DNA from: Symsagittifera roscoffensis
Taxonomy: Eukaryota; Xenacoelomorpha; Acoela; Convolutidae
NCBI RefSeq assembly: GCF_963678635.1
Contig: NC_087065.1
Coordinates: 6,225,209 to 6,289,208 of the forward strand
Direction: 5' to 3'
Length of the DNA stretch: 64,000 nt
Program-made: the position numbers and the translations under genes
The notes under the pieces: model-generated
Seen by the model: the letters and a program-made list of their open reading frames with translations, nothing else
Database searches by the model: none
Told to the model about the DNA's origin: nothing
Shown: piece by piece, positions 56,548 to 64,000 of the stretch
How positions within the stretch are numbered: position 1 is the first letter of the stretch
Layout: every line of letters begins with the position of its first letter

Positions 56548-57708
56548 GTGAGTGTAAAGAAGGACTAACGAATTCCGTTCTCTTAAGTTTACAAAATGAT
56601 AAAACTTAGAATGCAGTTTTCAAAGTGTCTTAAATAATTGCGATATTGGAACCAGTTCTAAAACTAGAATTTATAATTGGTTATCTATATAATTCTCTAA
56701 TTCTAAAAAATATTCTTAACTAACCAATCATATTCCATAACTAACAGTTACACTTATTTGTAAGTGCTGAAACTACTTGTAGTTTCAGCACCAGAGCAAT
56801 TTGAATTAAACTTAGAATAGGGTTGTTCTCCTTCTGGAAACTAACTCGCATAAACCAGTATACATGTGGAGATTTATATGTGAAGATATGTGAAGATAGC
56901 TGGATTAGTAGAAGGAGCAGTTACCGAAATCAAAGTTGCAGCTAGTATAATTTTGGAGAACATTCAAGTCTCTCGGCTAGATGAAAACGAAACCTCCGAT
57001 TTTTATTCCGTATTATTCATTTCATCTGTCGTAGGCAACTTAAAGCAGATAAACTTCGCTCTTTCTCCAGAAAATTCTCCAAACGACACTACCCGAACTT
57101 TTTTTTCAACTAACTGTTCAATTCGAGGCCTAATTCCAGGAAGAAAAACCAGTATAACTGCAACCCCTGTTGACAATATGGGTATAGCAGGTGTAGTTGA
57201 AATTAGGACAATCACTCTTCCTCCGAAACTGATGGTTCATAGCTCCAAAATTGGGCAACGGTATCAAATACACTATCCTTCTAGCGGACATGTATTCATT
57301 AAAATGAACATTTCTTTCTCAGGTCATGTGAATTATTGGAAGTACAAAGTTATCCCGGGCGAGTATCCTGATTTTCAACTGGACACATTTGGTGAGTGTA
57401 AAGAAGGACTAACGAATTCCGTTCTCTTAAGTTTACAAAATGATAAAACTTAGAATGCAGTTTTCAAAGTGTCTTAAATAATTGCGATATTGGAACCAGT
57501 TCTAAAACTAGAATTTATAATTGGTTATCTATATAATTCTCTAATTCTAAAAAATATTCTTAACTAACCAATCATATTCCATAACTAACAGTTACACTTA
57601 TTTGTAAGTGCTGAAACTACTTGTAGTTTCAGCACCAGAGCAATTTGAATTAAACTTAGAATAGGGTTGTTCTCCTTCTGGAAACTAACTCGCATAAACC
57701 AGTATACA
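56045..57708 (+). repeat. Perfect tandem duplication, 844-bp period
   Basis: 56045-56864 and 56889-57708 look identical, with a 24-bp separator. The unit holds the last third of the FN3-like exon, its donor and about 317 bp of intron. The second exon copy (56889-57391) has no acceptor directly before it, so it is not an added exon. Confidence 0.9.
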
Positions 57709-59131
57709 CTAGATCTATTGAGACTAGGAGATATAAGAGCAAGGTTAAGATTGGTATTAGACTAAGAAGTTGCACGAATCTATCCATCCGAAAAAAAGAT
57801 AGCGTGACGAGCAGACGGTTTACCTTATCTGAAATTACTCTATGAGTACAGTAAACCGTACATAACTCATCTGGTGCGACCAAAAAGTCTCGAACAGACC
57901 TTAACTAACTTAGACTTACAAAAAATAGATTAGAATTAGACAATTGCAAAACTGCGAAAATATTACATGAAATAGACAATTTATTAGAAATATCTCTCCG
58001 ACTAAGTAGATCTCCACCAATTTTCCAAACAATACGAGAAATACCAGATATTACGAGAAGACCAAGGACAAGGCACGATCTACGATTAGGAAGAATTCTA
58101 CCGGTTGATTTCATGATAGTACGACGGAAACCAGAACAAACCTATGTATTTAGGATCAGTTCCGCAGTAAATTTAAATTTTTTTTCAATGGCATAAGATT
58201 TGAAAAAATCCTTCAGTAACCTTAATGGTGCTAAATTTACTATTTATACAATAACGACTGATAAAAACAACACAAGTTGTTCCCTCCAAAAATCTGCAGT
58301 TAAAAAAACATTTTAATAAAATATTTTATTGAATAAAATTATTCTTAGTTTTAATAAGCCATCAAATAATTTCTTCATCCCAGCTTCATCATCTAAAAAA
58401 TAACAGCAAATTACACAAAACTAATATCATCCTGAACTTCAATCTTAAGCTTTTCACACTTAAACTTTTATCTTAAATGTTATCAGGCTTATCCTTGTTT
58501 TCTCTTAAAAGTATCTCAACTTAAAAAACAGATCATCAAAGCTTTCCTTGGATCTTTAAACAGTCACTTAAATTAATTTTCTTTTTTTCTGGTCATCAAA
58601 CTGAACATTTTTGTTCCCCCCCCACATTTTCAAAAGTGTCTAACGACCTCAAACGTCAATTCACTACCCAACCCTTATGAAAGACCCTGAACTAATTGAA
58701 ATTTTCGAAAAAACTAACCATTCTAATTAAGTTAACTTGTGACGAACTTCGGTTATTCATCCTTCACTTGATCCCCTTCCTCTTAGATGACCCAGGCTAA
58801 AACACTTCAACTTAATAAGTCATAAAATATACCTAACGATCTACTTGCGTTCTGATTATACATGAACTTTGTGGATTGATTTACTATTCTCCAACCCTTG
58901 ATCACTAATCACAACCCCTAAGTAAGATTAGGTAAGTCTATCTTAAATTAGAACTAGTCACGAGAAAGTAAAAATTCATTCTCACGAATCGGTATACCAC
59001 TCTCTCTCCAACCCGTCAAACCACGACAATCTATGCCCCAAGATAAGATAACCACACAAAACGCGTAAGAACTAACAGTTTAAGAAATTAAAAAACTCTA
59101 AACCAAATTTTGCATCCATCATCCTAAACCT
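57709..59131 (+). other. Leader region of the A-rich retroelement
   Basis: No ORF is present. TGGTGCGACCAAAAAGTC at 57871-57888 looks like a primer-binding site (starts TGG) following CATAACTCAT, so an LTR may end near 57868. Its start is not certain and could lie in the duplicated stretch at about 56600-57700. The rest is AT-rich with short C/T-rich words. Confidence 0.45.
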
Positions 59132-60240
59132 ATGTCAAGAGATAATCTAGGTAACAAACAAACAATCGTATTACATAATTGTTTAATTAAAAACGAAAGA
59201 TACGACCTTGTAATAACAGCACACAGACAAACAAAAGGATATATAAAATCAAAACGACAAACACGAAAAAAGACAATCATAACAAAACAAAAACAAATTA
59301 TCAGAAAACGATTTTCAAAAAAAGTAAACGCAGTCTCAGAATCAGACACAAACACAACACAGGAACTTCAAAAATTAAAAGATTCCATAAGTAAAAATAA
59401 CCCGATCGACGACCAAATTTTTTTTCTGACTCAGAAGCCACAACACCACCATCAACAAAAGAAAAAAGGCAAAAGAAAAAAGTCATATACCAACAAACCA
59501 ATACGCCTATATAATTGGAATCAACCAATAAGACATATTGAATGTTACACACTAAGAGATTTACAATATTAAACATAATCAAGTACGACGAAAATTTTGA
59601 CGATAGCTCAATTCTCCCATTTCTTATAAAACCACTAAATGATCCCTCCCGAGAACAAGTACAATTTTGCCATAACTTAATCGTAAACTTATTTGAAAAA
59701 GGAATTAGCCCATGTAAACAAGAATTCCCTGAAGTACAAATAAAACGACAAATCCTTGATCACTACCTAAAAAATATATGTAATATCACATCACAGTATG
59801 GTATATACACAATCGAAACCAAATCACCAAAACAAATTCACCAAAAACACCAAATACAAACAGACGATATAGATATAGAATTCTCGAAAATTTTTACAGA
59901 CTATATAAAAAATATACAACACCAAAACTCACAAAGAGCAAATTCCATATTCACAAACGATGTATTCTCAAATATTTATAGCTATCTATCTATACTAGAA
60001 TTGAGAGAAACACAGGGTGACTCACCAATTCAAACATCCCGACATACAGCTGTAGGACAAGAAATTACTACTTTTTCAAAACTTTTAAGCACAATCCGTG
60101 AAAATCTCACTAATAACGAAATATCACAAAATGTTAAACACGATCTACAAAAATTACTAGCATGGTTTATAAATGATTATTTTGCCCATAATCGTGACCT
60201 GATATCAGTAGCCAGAAAAAATTTCCAAACACAAAATTGA
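59132..60240 (+). pseudogene. N-terminal retroelement protein, unrecognised
   Basis: Two overlapping frames (59132-59572 and 59542-60240) together encode about 370 residues: a Lys/Gln-rich basic first part and a helical second part with ILPFLIKPLNDPSREQVQFC and LQKLLAWFINDYFAHNRDLI. No known motif was recognised. It could be an early gag segment or an accessory ORF. The overlap suggests one frameshift near 59560. Confidence 0.45.
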
Positions 60241-61400
60241 GATGATGAAACTATATTGGCAGACAAAACATATTATGTTTGGGACCCTGAATCGTCTCAT
60301 CCATCATCTATTAATATACCAACTGACATCTCAATCAAGCAATGACTACGATTTCCATCAATAAAGATTATGTTAGAATAACTCCACTTACTATTGATGC
60401 AATACCTATTAACTATAATTCAATATTCACAGATAGAGAAGGAAATAATAGCCTAATTTCTACACCTATTAACCAAAAAAACTGCAATGGAACAAGTGAT
60501 CTTACACAGCAAGATATCCAAACCCATCACATTTCGTAAATGAAGAAATAATTGAAACAATGCCAACAACAAAACAACAAAGCATTTCTCCTATTCATCC
60601 AACACTTACAACTCCAAAAAATAAAAACACAGTATTTCCACAAACAACTATACAATCGACAGTGAAACCTTCAGTTATTCAAAAATTCACAAATGGACTA
60701 CCAAACATTTAGACCAGAAACAACATCAAGACAAACAAATAAGCAAAAGACATCAAACAGAAATAATTTCTCAGATCATAACTAGAATTTTTTCCAAAAA
60801 TTCAGATCAACAAATCTCCCAATACTAATCAAAATCAACCACAATCACAAAATCAAATTGTGCCACAACAAACATCAAAATCAGTATTTTTAACGACCAG
60901 CCACGAGCTACACTGGATCGTAGCGAAAATTACCCATTTTTTCCAACAAAAAAAACATCGCAAACAAACATGTTAGAAATCAACCACATTACTCAGAAGA
61001 CGAAGAATATTATTATCAAAATCAACAATTTCGCACAAATAATCATCACAATAAGTAAAACATCGATCAACCAGATCCTTTATATCAACCAGATCTTTTC
61101 GAAACATATACACGAAACGAACAAAGGCAAACAACACATCACCCAACCCCATATAATAATAATTTTCAATCACAAAACCCAGTGAAAACACAAAATTATC
61201 TACCAACTCAAATGCAAAATGAAAGTCCACTACATATTATCTACAACAACATGAAATAACAAAAACTCAACCTACAAATTTCTCTCAAATAACAAATGCC
61301 GCAGAATCACTACAAATGACCGTGAATCCATATCTTATGGGTGGATCCTCAATATCTTCAAATAAGCCATTAAGGGTATTCACAACAACAGATCCCGAAT
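60241..61400 (+). other. A-rich low-complexity stretch
   Basis: Short Asn/Gln/Ile-rich frames and frequent stops. AACAAC and CAAATC words recur. No domain is seen, and it probably derives from a Gln/Asn-rich linker of gag. Confidence 0.4.
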
Positions 61401-62127
61401 AATCCGTAAGGACTATTTAAATGCAGTGACAGCAAATTTGATTTTAAATTTAGGACCTGAACCAGTAAATACACCGATTCATCAAAATTGGATACATACA
61501 CGCACAGCTCTAATCCAAACCAGACTTGATGGCGAAGCCCAAAAATGGTTTTTAGTTTTACCTACTACTTTTATTAAATCAGATTGGAAAAGATTCAAAC
61601 AAAAATTTTCGACTCCAAAAGAAACAAACAACATCAAAGAATTTTATGCAATAAAATTTGTAGAATCCCAAACGAAACAATTAAACAACCAACAGTTAGA
61701 ATTGAAATACTAGTAAGAAAACTATATTCCCTTAATACAAATGATCATAAAAAAACTAAAATTACAAAATTTTTAATGATAACTCTAACACCTCAATTAC
61801 GAAAAATAGCAATAAAAGAGAGAGCATCACATCCATCTTCAATTCGAGAACCCAATTTAGACTTCAGAAAATTAGTAGATAAACTAGAACAAACGAAAAT
61901 CACTATGAAACTGGAAGAAACAGAAAACTTAATACAACAATATGTAAATAATATCCAAACCCTTACTTCACAAATAATTAATATTCATGACTCTGACACT
62001 GAACTGGATGAAAAAATCACTCAAACAATAAATATCTACGAGAAAAATCCAAATTTTTTAAGGCAAACCACCGTTCAAAAAATGGTGTAACTTTTGCCGT
62101 AGATACGGACACAGCATTGCTGAATGT
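61400..62127 (+). pseudogene. Gag capsid-like region and CCHC zinc knuckle
   Basis: The frame reads ANLILNLGPEPVNTPIHQNW, TRTALIQTRLDGEAQKWF and SDWKRFKQKFS, a typical retrotransposon gag capsid (the A-x-x-W-F-x-x-L-P motif). It then shifts near 61610 and continues as LVRKLYSLNTND and LRKIAIKERASHPSSIREPN. The knuckle WCNFCRRYGHSIAEC (CX2CX4HX4C) is at 62086-62127, after a further shift near 62080. These proteins package RNA in virus-like particles. Confidence 0.75.
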
Positions 62128-62139
62128 AGACAAAAACAA

Positions 62140-63160
62140 CAAGATAATCAAAACAAACCGCAAAAACACAGAGAACCAAACAAATCTTCTTACCAATACA
62201 TGAAAAAAGACCAAAACTACCCAAAAAAAAACATTCACAGTAACAACAGTTCAGGCAAACCACTCCCTGGCAATTATAATATCTCTAGACAAAAGTCACT
62301 CTACAAATATAACTATCGAGGAAGATCTCCGGATCGACGAAATTCACGAAATTCTCACAGAAAAGATATAGTCGATCAAACAGTCAAAACAATCCATATC
62401 AAAATAATTATTCAAGATCAAATTCAAATTTGAAGCAACTATTCGAACTTCGTTAAAAACAGTTCCCGTTCATACTCTGCTAAAATATACTATTCAAACG
62501 ATAGATCCAGAAACTCCGCAAACAGTAAAAACAGAAAATATTCAAATAATAGAAACAGACAGTATCAAAACAACAGATCACGAGACTATTCAAACAATAG
62601 ATCAAACTACCATAGATCAAATTACAAAAACTATCGAAAAGATAAAGTGACAATTTCCAAAATAGTAACTCGTATTATCAAAATCGACAAAGAAAGTTTT
62701 CTCAGTCACCGCACAGAAATAATACACAATTTCAGAAGTCACAACAAAACTATAGAAGTAGTACGCCTAAACATCGAAGACAAATTAACCAATTACAATC
62801 AACTGAACAAACTCAATCAGACCCTCCCGGTATTGATAACACAGAAACCACATAATTACATCTAAATCACGTAACTTGCAAATCCACAGTCGATGAAAGC
62901 AGAACAGAAAATATACTTTCAATAAATATACTTCAGATTGAAAACGAATACGAAACACCAATAGAATCGAATTATTACCAAAATAATCATGACAACTTCC
63001 AAAACCCTGAAAATATTTAAGAAATAATAGACTATACTGAACAAGAATTTAAAGGAAGTTCCAGCACAAACGAAATATATAAAAATTCATCAAACAAAAT
63101 ACAACTACCCAAATAAAAAATTTGGACAATACCACTTTTTTAGAATATCCGAAAAAAGTT
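62140..63160 (+). other. Basic Asn/Ser/Arg-rich tail with repeats
   Basis: Repeated ATTCAAACAATAGA-like and AACTATCGA-like words encode Asn/Arg/Ser-rich protein in broken frames. It is likely the C-terminal part of Gag or a protease linker. No domain is recognisable. Confidence 0.4.
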
Positions 63161-64000
63161 GTGGATTTTCAATCAACAGACCTCGAAATTGATTATTTAA
63201 TAGACTCAGAAGCAGAATCAAATATAATAAACATTCCCACCTGGAATTAAAATCAATTTCTACATCCAAAATTGACACCCTTAAAAACCTCAAGCAAATT
63301 AGCTACAGCACAGTGATCAAATTTAACAAATTTTCGAAAAACCCAAATAATCCTTATTCCTAACCGAACAATGGAACAAAATAAACTCTTAACCAAACCT
63401 TTCAAACAAACATTCCATATCACAGATATAAAACACAATATTATTGGACTACCATTTATCACCAAACTTTTCCATACTATTAATATTTTAAATAGTAAAA
63501 TACACATAGAAGACAAATACACAAAAATTAAAAATTCATCACTAACATTTATTCAATGACTAAATAAACAAGCGCCATTTTTCTGAAAATTTTACCCCAT
63601 ATATAACCTAGAACAAAAACACCTGGAACCACTAGCAGGATATGTATACTACTTTTCAATAAATCAACTCCATCAATATAATTTGAAACAAAACAAATAA
63701 CGACTATATATGTCAGACTTTGAATTTAAGCCAATTCACAAATTTTTCCGAGTAACAATCTCATCCATCAACTACACGAAAAACACAAATTCAGATAAAA
63801 TTTCACTACTTGTATACAATAATTCTCCATACAAAATAACATTACCTCTATGACTTCTAGGTTATTGCGAAACAAATAAAACAATCTCTACCACATTAGA
63901 AGTAGCATATAGAGTAAAATATATTTTGAAATTATTAGATAAATGCCAATCAACTATTCTTAAAGAAGAATTGTCAATTAATAATACAATAAGTGATAAA
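63160..64000 (+). pseudogene. Protease-like and start of pol, cut by window end
   Basis: DYLIDSEAESNIINIPTW at about 63190-63245 has the retropepsin layout Asp-Ser-x-Ala, with Glu where Gly is expected. The later HNIIGLPFITKLFHTINIL resembles the second protease strand. From 63711 MSDFEFKPIHKFFRVTISSI and further frames GYCETNKTISTTLEVAYRV lead towards pol, with TGA at 63853. The RT itself would lie beyond the window. Confidence 0.55.

Larger units (their letters stand above)
57868..64000 (+). mobile_element. Decayed gag-pro-pol LTR retroelement, runs off the window
   Basis: An A-rich plus strand encodes, in broken frames, an unrecognised N-terminal protein (59132-60240), an A-rich low-complexity stretch, a gag capsid-like region (about 61400-62085), a CCHC knuckle (62086-62127), a basic Asn/Ser/Arg-rich stretch, a protease-like region (about 63160-63560) and the start of a pol-like domain at the edge. 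Domain order fits Ty3/gypsy-type elements. Stops are numerous and random. Confidence 0.65.

Noticed and set aside
56889-57391. An additional FN3 exon
   Set aside because: It is an exact copy of the end of the previous exon and lacks its own acceptor site.

Overview
This window looks like gene-poor, AT-rich DNA from an animal genome. The evidence is metazoan-style introns (GT..AG), modular extracellular domains (EGF, discoidin/F5/8C-like, fibronectin III-like) joined by phase-1 introns, and dense LINE, Ty3/gypsy, BEL/Pao and inverted-repeat transposons. The species cannot be read from the sequence. A marine invertebrate, possibly a tunicate, is only a guess. Two 200-base runs of N (8436-8635 and 42374-42573) are assembly gaps.

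Layout. 1-560: short direct repeats. About 560-4640 (minus strand): a decayed CR1/L2-type LINE whose ORF1 carries an SGNH/GDSL esterase signature. 5576-8235: a three-exon gene for a small secreted His-rich protein; its second intron holds nested inverted-repeat elements with poly-G/poly-C tracts. 8636-about 14280: the 3' two thirds of a decayed Ty3/gypsy element, with its 5' part lost in the gap.

15458-27735 (copy A) and 27736-42373 (copy B) are a direct tandem segmental duplication. Each copy carries the same MITEs and the same 5' gene exons (24715-25268 and 40441-40968). The copies differ in clear events. Copy A has a 22-fold 21-bp minisatellite where B has one unit, plus about 2.5 kb of extra transposon-like sequence. 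Copy B has a BEL/Pao retrotransposon (29512-36104) with a full 5' LTR and a 3' LTR cut to 69 bp, together with loss of about 357 bp of flanking sequence. Copy B ends in a large inverted repeat centred on the second gap.

40441-56547 can be read as one large secreted or cell-surface protein gene: signal peptide and Cys-rich head, EGF-like exon, two discoidin-like domains split over six exons, and one long exon of divergent fibronectin-III-like repeats. Every internal exon I could phase is a 1-1 exon. The end of the fibronectin exon and its downstream intron are repeated as a perfect 844-bp-period tandem duplication. Directly after this is an A-rich, heavily mutated gag-pro-(pol) retroelement (57700-64000) that runs off the window.

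The retroelement coding regions are mostly broken. The only host-like coding regions I support are the small gene at 5576-8235, the duplicated head exons, and the modular gene. The most unusual signals are the segmental duplication with its minisatellite expansion, the BEL insertion scar with a tRNA-like segment in its LTR, the esterase-bearing LINE, and the inverted repeat around the gap.
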